NCBI RefSeq assembly: GCF_041146795.1
Contig: NC_135170.1
Location: 9,930,533-9,994,532 of the forward strand
Reading direction: 5' to 3'
Length of the DNA stretch: 64,000 nucleotides
Source of the DNA: Maylandia zebra
Lineage: Eukaryota; Chordata; Actinopteri; Cichliformes; Cichlidae
This document shows, one piece after another, positions 57,301 to 63,285 of the stretch. The notes under the pieces are model-generated. The model did no database searches and was not told the DNA's origin. It saw only the letters and a list, made by a program, of their open reading frames with translations. Each line of letters starts with the position of its first letter. Within the stretch, counting starts at the first letter, position 1. The translations under genes were made by a program, and so were the position numbers.

Positions 57301-59884
57301 CACAAAACACACAAGTGGAGCTATATTTTTGTTTATCAGCTGACTGATATACTTGCTATTCATTTAGGACATTTCCTAAAATAAGATTTTACACTTTTAT
57401 TCTTTAGAAACAATTCAGTGCTTTCAATTTTATTTATTATAGCACCAAATTAAAACAACACTTCACCTTAAGGTGCTTTATATTGTAAGGTAACGACCCT
57501 GCAATAATGTAGAGAAAACCAGGCAACCCCCTATGAGAATGCACTTAGTAACAGTGGGAAGGAAAAACTCCCTTTTAATGGGTAAAAACCTACAGCAGAC
57601 ATATGCTGATCTCAATATTGGAAACACTGCCCATCTTTGTTGTTGTTTGGGGTTGCCACTTTCTCCCCACGTAGGTTCTCTTTGGGTACTCTCTCTGGTT
57701 AGATTCATTGGTAAATCTAAACTCCCTTTAGGTGTGAGTGCATATGGTTGTCTGTCTCTCTCTGTGTTAGCCCAGCGACAGACTGTCCAGGGTGTACCCT
57801 AGATCTTCCTCTATGGTGGCTAGGAAAGGCTCCAGCTGGCATAAAGTAAAAATAGATGAAATGTTAACAATAGCTTGTCTTGCTCTCAAGCTGCATAAAA
57901 CGTTACCAAGGGCTGCCGCTGGTTGCACTAGCTTAAAATCCTGAAGCTAAAGGTCACAGCCCTTCCTGTCTGTGTCCCACATGTCTGTCAGTACAGAAAG
58001 AGGGTGTGGATTATTTCAGTCCAAGTTCAGATCTATTTCCGGTATTACAGAAAAAGCAACACAATGACCACACGCAAAAATGCAAGCAAACTGTTGGATC
58101 CTTTGGGAAATGGTTGCAAAGATTTGGACTCCACTTTTGCAAGAGGAGGGTTTCTTTTGAAAATTGAAGTATTTTCAGACAGCAGCTAATCTTTAAGCTC
58201 ATCAAAAATGAGCACTTGCACAACAACTTTAACTACTATGATCAGGCACCGTTCAGTGCAAACAGAAGGCTGCAATAATAGATGTATTTTTATTTTGTTT
58301 TTGTTTTTTTGTCAATGCAGCACACGAAGTGAAATGAAAAGAAAGTGAATGGATGAAATGTTTCCAAAAAAAATCTGAATGTAGTTTCAGCATAGTCTAA
58401 CATGACATGACGGAGAGATCAGGGGGGCATGGAGATCAGGTTTCAAACTACACAACTAAATATGACTTGTAATTACGCCTAACTTGCACCAGGGCGAGGC
58501 TGCATGGTTGTTTCAGGTCCTGTCATTGAGGTTTCTTCATATATTACAGCCTGAAATTACTCCAACGCATAAAACTGGTGGAGATCCTATAGTGTGTTCT
58601 GACATTTTCTGCCACATGGAACATTAAGGTTATTGTTCTTTTCTTCTTCTTTTTTTAGTTGTTTCTTTTAGCTGGTATGAAGATTCACTGAAAGATATTA
58701 AAAAATTCGAGAGGCTGTAGGCATTCTTACTCACTTTCACAACTAACTACACTGAGCAAACTGACATTGTACAAAGAGGCACACACACATACACAATATT
58801 CATTGCAATCTGTGGAAGGTAAATTGAATCAATTAGCCATCATGTGGCAAGCAAAGTGGGAAAGGGAGTGTCCAGGGAAGAGCAGGAGGAACTGCAAGCA
58901 GAAGTATCTGGCCTCGCTTTTCATTCCTCCCTATGATCATGTTGATGATAACAGTATAAACTGCAAGCTGCATGTGAAGAGACTGGAAGTTTGTACAAAA
59001 GGCACATGTTCTTGATCCAAAAACAGACTTTATGGAAGAAAAAAAACAACTCGCTGCATAACTTTGTTTGTTTGATGTTTTTTGTTAGCTTAAATCACTC
59101 TTCGTTTCATAGATAACCATTTCCCCTGTACTGATTTCACTGAGCAGAAAGCTGTACTACAATTACTATTATGTGCAAGAATAAAAACACATTTTTAACA
59201 AGTATTTTGGGATAAGTGGGGGCATAATTACACCCACATTACCTGATTACGAACTACAACAGCCAAAACAGAGAAGCACTGATACTGTAGATGCAGTCTG
59301 CGTTTGAAATGAAACTAAAGATAGCCTTCCCAAAGCAGACTGAATGCACTCGGTGGACAAAATGAGACCCTCTTCACTTGTTTGAGGAATTTTCTAATAC
59401 GCTGTGCTCTATATGCACGTTGGGTTAGCTGAGCTGCCTGCCATAGCAGTCTGAGGAATGTGGCAGCAACTGGACAAGCACAACACAAACTGGGGCATTG
59501 TGCACCCTGACAATATATAGCAGCATACTTCAGGCATCCTGTGTTTTCACAACACACACGCAGAACAGGGCTCCCGTGCCGTAACCGAAAACGTTGACTC
59601 AGAAGTAAAAGCTAGCTTACATTGCGTTAGTTTGTGACAATACACGGGTTCGACACTTCGCCAGAGAAAGTGCTAACTTGAAAAATTAAAAGTCGAGAAT
59701 GAGGAAAGGTACTTTACTAAGCAAAGCTGCTGGGACCATTGTGAGACCTACTTTCGCCGCTCCAAAAACGCAATAAAACTTGGTTTTACATTAACTGCCG
59801 ATAAGGACTTTGGACAAATGAAGTGAGCGTCTCCGTTTCAGGCTTTAAATATTTACCGTATTTTGATTTCTCTTCCAGTTCCAT
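42248..59884 (-). CDS. slc44a2: slc44a2, choline transporter-like protein 2 (CTL2); 2 alternative first and 2 alternative last exons
   Basis: CTL2 is a multi-pass plasma-membrane and mitochondrial protein of the SLC44 family that moves choline and ethanolamine. Exons 2 to 21, read right to left, are 53419-53371, 53290-53217, 53125-53041, 51982-51898, 51078-50965, 50864-50804, 50156-50036, 49893-49810, 49718-49606, 48086-47955, 47849-47750, 47548-47456, 47027-46943, 46808-46546, 46440-46346, 46253-46150, 46039-45966, 45868-45798, 45401-45313 and 45219-45135. First exon is 55760-55727 (1A) or 59884-59857 (1B); last exon is 44674-44490 (22a) or 42354-42248 (22b). Junctions are GT-AG and all four combinations are in frame: 1A+22b gives 705 residues, 1A+22a 731, 1B+22b 703 and 1B+22a 729. 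Human CTL2 is about 706. One transmembrane segment lies at about 33-54, then a large extracellular loop with N-glycosylation sequons, then a cluster of segments from about 233 to 660. Nearly every exon matches CTL2 motif for motif. Confidence 0.97.
42505..42524. repeat. (CAAA)n simple repeat
   Basis: About five CAAA units in slc44a2 sequence between the two alternative last exons. Confidence 0.9.
43539..43553 (-). promoter_or_regulatory. CTCF-like motif (candidate)
   Basis: The minus strand reads AAGTAGGGGGCGGCG, close to the CTCF core. It lies between the two alternative last exons of slc44a2, where a bound factor could in principle affect polymerase pausing and exon choice. Motif match only. 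Confidence 0.35.
43800..43975 (+). repeat. Degraded SINE-like repeat
   Basis: Contains GCCTAACAAGCAAAAGATCA, AGGAAGGGCATCCAGTGTCA, AAATATGCAGATTGGATCGC and TGTGGTGATGCCTTGCGAG. I know these blocks in this order from a teleost tRNA-derived repeat. It is strongly mutated and has no intact polymerase III boxes. Confidence 0.6.
44490..44674 (-). CDS. slc44a2: slc44a2 alternative last exon 22a (proximal)
   Basis: It encodes [20 protein letters not shown], then [17 protein letters not shown], six glutamines (CAG x5, CAA), an acidic tail ending in EEDTA, and TAG at 44490-44492. The shared [17 protein letters not shown] start shows it is a homologue of exon 22b with a different acidic C-terminus. 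The only frame-keeping acceptor is weak: ATAAG with no pyrimidine tract. It would give Cys where 22b gives Leu. The preserved 61-codon frame argues that it is used or was until recently. Confidence 0.82.
44544..44561 (-). repeat. CAG repeat encoding glutamine in exon 22a
   Basis: Five CAG and one CAA codon in a row. It is a short coding triplet repeat, and its length may vary between individuals or species. Confidence 0.9.
45135..45219 (-). CDS. slc44a2: slc44a2 coding exon 21
   Basis: Residues 643-670. It encodes [20 protein letters not shown] then VDTLFLCF, the last transmembrane segment. It ends one base into a codon, so either last exon can be joined. Confidence 0.97.
45313..45401 (-). 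CDS. slc44a2: slc44a2 coding exon 20
   Basis: Residues 613-642. It encodes [14 protein letters not shown] then [14 protein letters not shown]. The NYYWVPI motif is near-invariant in CTL proteins. Confidence 0.97.
45798..45868 (-). CDS. slc44a2: slc44a2 coding exon 19
   Basis: Residues 589-612. It encodes [20 protein letters not shown], a conserved transmembrane segment of the family. Confidence 0.97.
45966..46039 (-). CDS. slc44a2: slc44a2 coding exon 18
   Basis: Residues 565-588. It encodes [20 protein letters not shown] then RNVIR, matching the IYGxNFCxSAxxAFxLL signature. Confidence 0.97.
46150..46253 (-). CDS. slc44a2: slc44a2 coding exon 17
   Basis: Residues 530-564. It contains the cysteine-rich [20 protein letters not shown] segment and then NRNAYIM, diagnostic of the choline transporter-like (PF04515) domain. 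Confidence 0.97.
46346..46440 (-). CDS. slc44a2: slc44a2 coding exon 16
   Basis: Residues 498-529. It encodes [20 protein letters not shown] then [11 protein letters not shown], a membrane segment with the conserved YHxGSxAFG start. Confidence 0.97.
46546..46808 (-). CDS. slc44a2: slc44a2 coding exon 15 (263 nt)
   Basis: Residues 411-497. It starts with a sequon (NYS), then [20 protein letters not shown], then [20 protein letters not shown] and [20 protein letters not shown]. The last two blocks are the core of the SLC44 signature domain. Confidence 0.98.
46943..47027 (-). CDS. slc44a2: slc44a2 coding exon 14
   Basis: Residues 382-410. It encodes [18 protein letters not shown] then [10 protein letters not shown], an extracellular loop with an NET sequon and paired cysteines. 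Confidence 0.95.
47456..47548 (-). CDS. slc44a2: slc44a2 coding exon 13
   Basis: Residues 351-381. It encodes [20 protein letters not shown] then [10 protein letters not shown], one transmembrane segment. The donor GTATCC was chosen because it restores the Val codon and frame with exon 14. Confidence 0.95.
47750..47849 (-). CDS. slc44a2: slc44a2 coding exon 12
   Basis: Residues 318-350. It encodes [20 protein letters not shown] then [12 protein letters not shown]. The [14 protein letters not shown] block is highly conserved in CTL proteins. Confidence 0.97.
47955..48086 (-). CDS. slc44a2: slc44a2 coding exon 11
   Basis: Residues 274-317. It encodes [20 protein letters not shown] then [20 protein letters not shown]. 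It has an NVT sequon and the conserved GFQTDFxVYLxxRQTWL motif. Confidence 0.97.
48087..49605 (-). other. slc44a2 intron 10 (1.5 kb)
   Basis: The longest intron in the middle of the gene. It has no recognised repeat family. It holds a CTCF-like motif at 48276-48290. Confidence 0.7.
48276..48290 (-). promoter_or_regulatory. CTCF-like motif (candidate)
   Basis: The minus strand reads GTCAGCAGGGGGCAG, a near-exact match to the vertebrate CTCF core. It lies inside slc44a2 intron 10. Motif only; occupancy is unknown. Confidence 0.5.
49606..49718 (-). CDS. slc44a2: slc44a2 coding exon 10
   Basis: Residues 236-273. It encodes [20 protein letters not shown] then [18 protein letters not shown], the second and third transmembrane segments. 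The [14 protein letters not shown] core is near-identical to mammalian CTL2. Confidence 0.98.
49810..49893 (-). CDS. slc44a2: slc44a2 coding exon 9
   Basis: Residues 208-235. It encodes [20 protein letters not shown] then HCWYWILL. Two acceptors compete. The one at 49894-49896 (TCTCCACAG) keeps frame with exon 8 and matches family length. The AG 14 bases further upstream would shift the frame. Confidence 0.95.
50036..50156 (-). CDS. slc44a2: slc44a2 coding exon 8
   Basis: Residues 168-207. It begins [20 protein letters not shown] with a downstream NSST sequon and ends [10 protein letters not shown]. The acceptor TTTCAG at 50157-50162 was chosen over CGCAG, ten bases further in, because only the former keeps frame with exon 7. 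Confidence 0.95.
50804..50864 (-). CDS. slc44a2: slc44a2 coding exon 7 (61 nt)
   Basis: Residues 148-167. It encodes [20 protein letters not shown], part of the large first extracellular loop. Confidence 0.95.
50965..51078 (-). CDS. slc44a2: slc44a2 coding exon 6
   Basis: Residues 110-147. It encodes [20 protein letters not shown] then [17 protein letters not shown]. The CVxKCP and YYKxFC cysteine motifs are typical of the CTL first extracellular loop. In humans this loop carries the HNA-3 neutrophil antigen. Confidence 0.96.
51898..51982 (-). CDS. slc44a2: slc44a2 coding exon 5
   Basis: Residues 81-109. It encodes [20 protein letters not shown] then EFQCPTTQ. The KPxLFYFNIxKCASPxVLLE block is strongly conserved. 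Confidence 0.97.
52298..52376 (-). repeat. Dispersed repeat, copy 2 (inverted match to 4315-4392)
   Basis: The reverse complement matches the copy at 4315 with few differences over about 75 bp, including CTGTTCATCTGGACGTAGCG. It lies in slc44a2 intron 4. Confidence 0.85.
52830..52942 (-). mobile_element. Non-LTR retrotransposon RT fragment
   Basis: The minus strand translates to [15 protein letters not shown] followed by an EIDR motif. This is the conserved KYLGV segment after the reverse-transcriptase core of a fish LINE family different from the one at 4446. It is only about 110 bp long. Confidence 0.72.
53041..53125 (-). CDS. slc44a2: slc44a2 coding exon 4
   Basis: Residues 53-80. It encodes [20 protein letters not shown] then GQAGTPLE. 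The [18 protein letters not shown] motif is diagnostic of CTL2-type proteins. The acceptor AACCCAG precedes the Ala codon split with exon 3. Confidence 0.97.
53217..53290 (-). CDS. slc44a2: slc44a2 coding exon 3
   Basis: Residues 28-52. It encodes [20 protein letters not shown] then VGIL, the first transmembrane segment, preceded by the conserved RGCTD boundary. Confidence 0.97.
53371..53419 (-). CDS. slc44a2: slc44a2 coding exon 2 (49 nt)
   Basis: Residues 12-27. It encodes [16 protein letters not shown], the cytosolic lead-in. It accepts either first exon because both end with a single G completing a Gly codon. Confidence 0.95.
53502..53821. mobile_element. piggyBac-like MITE 2
   Basis: A 320-bp AT-rich element in slc44a2 intron 1, flanked by TTAA (53502-53505 and 53818-53821). 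The inverted ends are CCCTTTAAAACC and GGTTTAAAGGG (11 bp or more). TTAA target duplication with CCC...GGG ends is the piggyBac pattern. No transposase frame is present. Confidence 0.8.
53822..55726 (-). other. slc44a2 intron 1 (proximal part)
   Basis: Intronic DNA between exon 2 and exon 1A. It holds the 15-bp-arm hairpin at 55614-55652. No coding exon other than those listed was found. Confidence 0.6.
55614..55652. repeat. Perfect 15-bp inverted repeat with 9-nt loop
   Basis: Arm 55614-55628 (AGCCAATCTAAAGAT) is exactly complementary to 55638-55652. It lies about 75 bp downstream of the donor of exon 1A of slc44a2. It could be a transposon footprint or an RNA hairpin in the pre-mRNA. Confidence 0.9.
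55727..55760 (-). CDS. slc44a2: slc44a2 alternative first coding exon 1A (proximal)
   Basis: It encodes [11 protein letters not shown] plus the first base of Gly. The ATG at 55758-55760 has A at -3. The YYGK-G start corresponds to the MGDERPHYYGKHG-type N-terminus of mammalian CTL2. The donor is GTACTG. Confidence 0.9.
55761..56250 (-). promoter_or_regulatory. Probable proximal slc44a2 promoter and 5' UTR
   Basis: This is the region upstream of exon 1A. No clear TATA box was seen. Position relative to a valid first coding exon is the main evidence. Confidence 0.4.
56251..57423 (-). other. Between slc44a2 first exons; no element recognised
   Basis: Part of the long intron of 1B transcripts. 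Frames at 56451-56660 and 56679-56975 show no domain. Confidence 0.5.
57424..57600 (-). repeat. Dispersed repeat R1, copy 3 (reverse)
   Basis: The reverse complement contains CATTAAAAGGGAGTTTTTCC, TTCCCACTGTTACTAAGTGC and AATTTGGTGCTATAATAAAT, in the order seen at 20595-20858. Confidence 0.72.
57715..57845 (-). repeat. Degraded dispersed teleost repeat, copy 2
   Basis: TTGTCTGTCTCTCTCTGTGT, CAGCGACAGACTGTCCAGGG and AGGAAAGGCTCCAGCTGGC are blocks of the family found on the other strand at 16040-16285. Confidence 0.65.
57846..59856 (-). other. slc44a2 1B intron; no element recognised
   Basis: No exon, RNA gene or repeat family was identified. Frames such as 58767-59015 and 59315-59557 have no domain. 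Confidence 0.5.
59857..59884 (-). CDS. slc44a2: slc44a2 alternative first coding exon 1B (distal)
   Basis: It encodes MELEEKSKY plus the first base of Gly, then donor GTAAAT. The ATG at 59882-59884 has A at -3 and G at +4. Joined to exon 2 it reads ...[12 protein letters not shown], which parallels the MEDERKNGAYG-type second N-terminus of mammalian CTL2. That is good evidence for a conserved second promoter. Confidence 0.87.
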
Positions 59885-60160
59885 GATTATGGAATGTTTC
59901 TTCTGGACCAGAGATGCTCACGTACGACCACTAAAGCGCATTTCCAGCCCTGACAGACGTCCGTGTGCTGCGCTTCCCTCAACTTGCTCGCTTTGTATAA
60001 GTCCGCTCCAAAATCTTGACCGTTCTGCCAACGTTTAAAGGGGGATTCCTCAGAGGAGAGCGCTGACCAATGAAAATCAGGGATGCCATGATGGACAGGA
60101 TATTCAACCAATCAGATGCCCAAGGCGTTCATGTTCCCGGAGACTGGGTTAATTTCTGGT
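59885..60160 (-). promoter_or_regulatory. Probable distal slc44a2 promoter (P2-like)
   Basis: Two CCAAT boxes occur at 60067-60071 and 60108-60112 (both on the plus strand, i.e. inverted for this gene). The segment is CG-richer than its surroundings and lies just upstream of exon 1B. The minus strand also has CTTATACAAAGC around 59992-60003, a weak TATA-like match. Confidence 0.5.
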
Positions 60161-60731
60161 ACCGTTAGTGATACAGGGTTTGTTCAGTCTATAACAATGC
60201 AGCAAATGCAGTTCATCTCAATATTTAACGAGGGCTTGATGATTTGTTCGGATATTATTACCAATTCACAGTGAAAAAAATCATATTCATTGGACCAGAA
60301 TGCAGCAAAGCAATGACATAGCATAACATTCATTGGCCGATGAAATCCAAGACAACATTAATTATAAAAAGCAATTTATTCATTCATAATTCAACTTACA
60401 GTCTTAACATTACCTATTCAGACTCTGCACTGTGTATGAGTCACGACAGCTCCCCTTGATCCAGAGAATGCAGGAAGATCCATGACACAAATAAATTTAC
60501 TTCAGGAAATCACTCAAGTATTTTGAGCGAAATACAGTTTAGCTATGGAAAGCAAAAGCGTTGTGGAAGGGGAATACCCTTACATGATATCATGAAACAA
60601 TAACAATAACATTATCAAATGTACTGTGGCATAGGAAGAGACAAGAAATGACAAGAGCTGTTTTAAGACAGATTTTTGAATTGGGCTATGTTGCTTCTTT
60701 TTAATAAGTCGGGTTTTTTATTGTTTGAGAC
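60161..60731. other. Intergenic, no gene seen
   Basis: AT-rich spacer between the distal slc44a2 promoter and the left LTR. Confidence 0.5.
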
Positions 60732-60979
60732 TGTTATGTCCCTCTGCAGCCCCTAATCTCCTCAATGTTTTCAGCTGGTGCTAATTGGCACACCTAGTCA
60801 GGTGTGAATAAAAGCATACCTGAGGCAAGCTTCCAGGGAGCTCACTTGTCTTTGCCTTGGTGGCATCAGCCATTTTAACCAACCTGGTATTCCATTTTAA
60901 GAAAAAAAAAAACCTCTTCTCACTAACACTCTGGTATTCATCTTTTTTTATGTTGCGGCTTTTGAGTTGGGTTATAACA
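60732..60979 (+). mobile_element. LTR of a retroelement (left, plus orientation)
   Basis: A 248-bp block begins TGTTATGTCCCTCTGCAGCC and ends GGGTTATAACA, with the canonical TG...CA ends of an LTR. It contains AATAAAAGC at 60809-60817, a possible polyadenylation or TATA element. It is directly followed by a primer-binding site. It matches the right LTR in inverted orientation. No gag, pol or env frame is present. Confidence 0.85.
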
Positions 60980-60983
60980 TAAG

Positions 60984-61001
60984 TGGGGGCTCGTCCAGGA
61001 T
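60984..61001 (+). other. Primer-binding site, tRNA-Pro-like
   Basis: TGGGGGCTCGTCCAGGAT lies four bases after the LTR. It matches the classic tRNA-Pro-type primer-binding site of vertebrate LTR retroelements with one mismatch. Confidence 0.85.
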
Positions 61002-61090
61002 TGTTTGGACATTTTTGTGGAGACTGAATATCAGTTTGTTTGACTTTTAAAGTGGGTGAGAGGATGGTGTTCACTGTGATTGAGCAACGT
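61002..61090 (+). mobile_element. Retroelement leader fragment (left)
   Basis: About 90 bp after the primer-binding site, cut by the MITE insertion. It shows no similarity by eye to the leader next to the right LTR. Confidence 0.5.
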
Positions 61091-61098
61091 CCCTTTAG

Positions 61099-61546
61099 TA
61101 GTGATGGGACGTTCTGTATCGAGGCTTCGGAGCGTGTGTCGAGTAATGGAGGGGGCGTTTCCGCGAAGCGCGTATCGAGGCTTGCTTCATTTATGGGAGG
61201 AGCTGAAAATGATGACGTCCGAAGCCTCGCTGCCCGGCTGTACCACGTGACTGGTTCATGAAGCGGTTCGAACTTTGCCGCAAATAATCATTTTCCATAC
61301 TGCCAGCATAAATATACACAGTATACTGCCATCACTACAATATACATGTTTTACACACTCCTTTTGTTGTTGACATTTACAGGCTGTGTGCAAAATGCCA
61401 CACTCTTCAAATTCATGCCAGCTATTATTTTTACGTCCAGTAGGTGTCCTGCTAGAGCAAATGAAGCTTCATGAAGCTTCGCGTTGGGGTGAACCAATTG
61501 GATGAAAAGCTCCAGTGCTTCATGGGGCTTCATCTGCCCATCACTA
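61099..61546. mobile_element. hAT-type MITE with perfect 8-bp target duplication
   Basis: A 448-bp element with perfect 10-bp terminal inverted repeats, TAGTGATGGG...CCCATCACTA. It is flanked on both sides by CCCTTTAG (61091-61098 and 61547-61554). Eight-bp target duplications are the signature of hAT transposition. The interior has repeated GAAGC/GAGGCTTC motifs, including GAAGCTTCATGAAGCTTC at 61463-61480, and no transposase frame. The exact ends and duplication suggest a recent insertion. Confidence 0.92.
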
Positions 61547-61554
61547 CCCTTTAG

Positions 61555-61649
61555 TGTGTTTCAGCTGGGTGCGTTTAAAGTTACCTCGAGCCTGGTACAC
61601 CACTGAAGACTAGCTAGGTAAAGTTAGGGTTTTATTGTTTTTAGCATCG
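61555..61649 (-). mobile_element. Retroelement leader fragment (right)
   Basis: Sequence between the MITE and the right primer-binding site. Read on the minus strand it follows the primer-binding site of the right LTR. Confidence 0.5.
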
Positions 61650-61667
61650 TTCCCGGTCGAGCCCCCA
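61650..61667 (-). other. Primer-binding site, tRNA-Pro-like (minus strand)
   Basis: The minus strand reads TGGGGGCTCGACCGGGAA, resembling a tRNA-Pro primer-binding site with two to three mismatches. It lies four bases inside the right LTR. Confidence 0.78.
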
Positions 61668-61671
61668 CTTA

Positions 61672-61896
61672 TGTTACTACCCGGCTCAAAAGCCACAACA
61701 TAAAAAAACCGACGAATACCAGAGTGTAGGTGAGAAGAGGTTTTATCTTTAAAATGGCTGGTGCCACCAAGGCAAAGACAAGTGAGCTCCCTGGAAGTTT
61801 GCCTCAGGTATGCTTTTATCCACACCTGCCTAGGTGTGGCCAATTAGCACCAGCTGAACACATTGAGATGATTAGGGGCTGCAGAGGGACGTAACA
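61672..61896 (-). mobile_element. LTR of a retroelement (right, minus orientation)
   Basis: A 225-bp block that on the minus strand begins TGTTACGTCCCTCTGCAGCC and ends GGGTAGTAACA. It is the diverged homologue of the left LTR in opposite orientation. It lacks a roughly 20-bp A-rich segment present in the left LTR. The two therefore do not form an ordinary provirus. Confidence 0.85.
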
Positions 61897-62204
61897 GACG
61901 CTATGGATTCAAAAAAATAGCTTAAGTATTACTGTATAACCTATAATAACTTTATTTATAAAACGCTTTCAAACTAAGTGCTGAACAGCTATTTGAAGAG
62001 ATAAAAACAATAAAGAATATGCATAATCATTGACACTGATTTAAAAAATCTGATAGAAACTAAGATGCTATCAAATAAAACAAACAATATTTAAGTGTAA
62101 ATATGTGGTGTAACAGATCTTGTGATTTGAAATCAAAAGAGACATAAACTGAAGGTATCTTAATCATACTCACAGCAGTCTCACTACTGTGTTGTCCTCT
62201 TACC
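61897..62204. other. Intergenic, no gene seen
   Basis: AT-rich spacer between the right LTR and R1 copy 4. Confidence 0.5.
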
Positions 62205-62385
62205 TCTAACCTATTTTGGCAGATGGCTGCTCCTCCCTGCCTGCTTATGCTGGAAGTTTCTTTCTGTTAAAAGAAAGTTTTTCTTTCCCACTGTCACCAA
62301 GTGCTTGTAGTTTCTTTACCTTATAAAGGGTGACTATTGTTGTGATTTGGCATTATTCAAGTAAAACTGATTCGAATTGAAAGGA
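62205..62385 (+). repeat. Dispersed repeat R1, copy 4
   Basis: Contains GGCAGATGGCTGCTCCTCCC, GTTAAAAGAAAGTTTTTCTT and TTGTTGTGATTTGGCATTAT, in the same order as the other R1 copies. Confidence 0.72.
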
Positions 62386-62499
62386 AATGTTATTAGGGAG
62401 CAGACAATTACTAAACTGCGCTATTTTAAAATTCCTCAATTGATAGTAAAATCCATTTGTAAAAAAAAATCTTAAAAAAAAAAAAAACGAAAAACGAAA

Positions 62500-62945
62500 T
62501 TATGATCTGGCGTCCACTTCCTGGAATTAGGGTGTTGATATGATCTTTCCTTGTAGCGATCACGCTTTTATTTTGGGAAACGGGAGCACAAACTGCCACT
62601 CCCCCGCTAATGAGCCAATCAGAGTGCGCTACAGCTGCCGAAGAGTCATTTAAAGTCGGTCATTTTCAGTGATAATAAATGGCCACAAATAAGCCGAGCG
62701 GTTGTAGTGTTACCTTTTTGGTCTCGGATATTATGTGTGTAACCTTCATTAGAAAGATGATTGATTCTATGTGGGAATAGTGGAGTACTGTTCAGTCAGA
62801 GGCGTATGGTTAAGGCATTATGCCACACTTGTCACGGCCTTTGCGTGATGACGTAGACTGAATGTGTTTACGTCCAGTCATGTAAAAGTCATCCAGGGAA
62901 CCTAAGAAGAGCTAGGTCGAGGATAAGTTGTTCCACTTGACGCAG
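62500..62945 (+). promoter_or_regulatory. Probable gcdh promoter and untranslated first exon
   Basis: A CCAAT box lies at 62615-62621. Further down, ACGCAG/GTAAAA at 62940-62951 forms a good donor at 62945/62946. With the acceptor TTTTCTAG ending at 63169 it would remove a 224-bp intron upstream of the start codon. The transcription start itself is not determined. Confidence 0.5.
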
Positions 62946-63182
62946 GTAAAACTTGGTCTTACGGCTGTCATTGGAGTATTAACAGTTATTCTCAACACAG
63001 AATACATTTTTATTTTAGCTATTTGGAAATTAGCACATTAATTCCCAAGTTAGTAGTGAACTAGCGCTGTTAGCTTTTAGCTACAGAAGTTACCTAATGT
63101 AGCACTGGTTAGCCTGACTAGCCTAAGTGATAAAGAATCGTGGATCTTAATGGTCTTCTTATTTTCTAGACCCGTTTTCGTC

Positions 63183-63285
63183 ATGGCATTGAGAAGCGCT
63201 GTGTGTCGTCTCTTAGTCAACCCTCACAGATGTGCTCTCATCACAGCTTCCAGAGCACAGGGAACTGCAGCACCTATCACACACG
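63183..63285 (+). CDS. gcdh: gcdh coding exon 1: start and targeting peptide
   Basis: Residues 1-34. It encodes [20 protein letters not shown] and the following linker. The donor is GTTAGT. The 5' UTR part of the exon probably starts at 63170 after TTTTCTAG. Confidence 0.93.

Noticed and set aside
59887..60111. 74-codon minus-strand frame around the distal slc44a2 promoter
   Set aside because: Lies upstream of exon 1B in promoter/5' UTR sequence and carries no domain; CG-rich sequence keeps it open by chance.
60732..61896. Interpretation as one normal endogenous provirus
   Set aside because: The LTRs are inverted, each has its own primer-binding site, and no gag, pol or env sequence lies between them.
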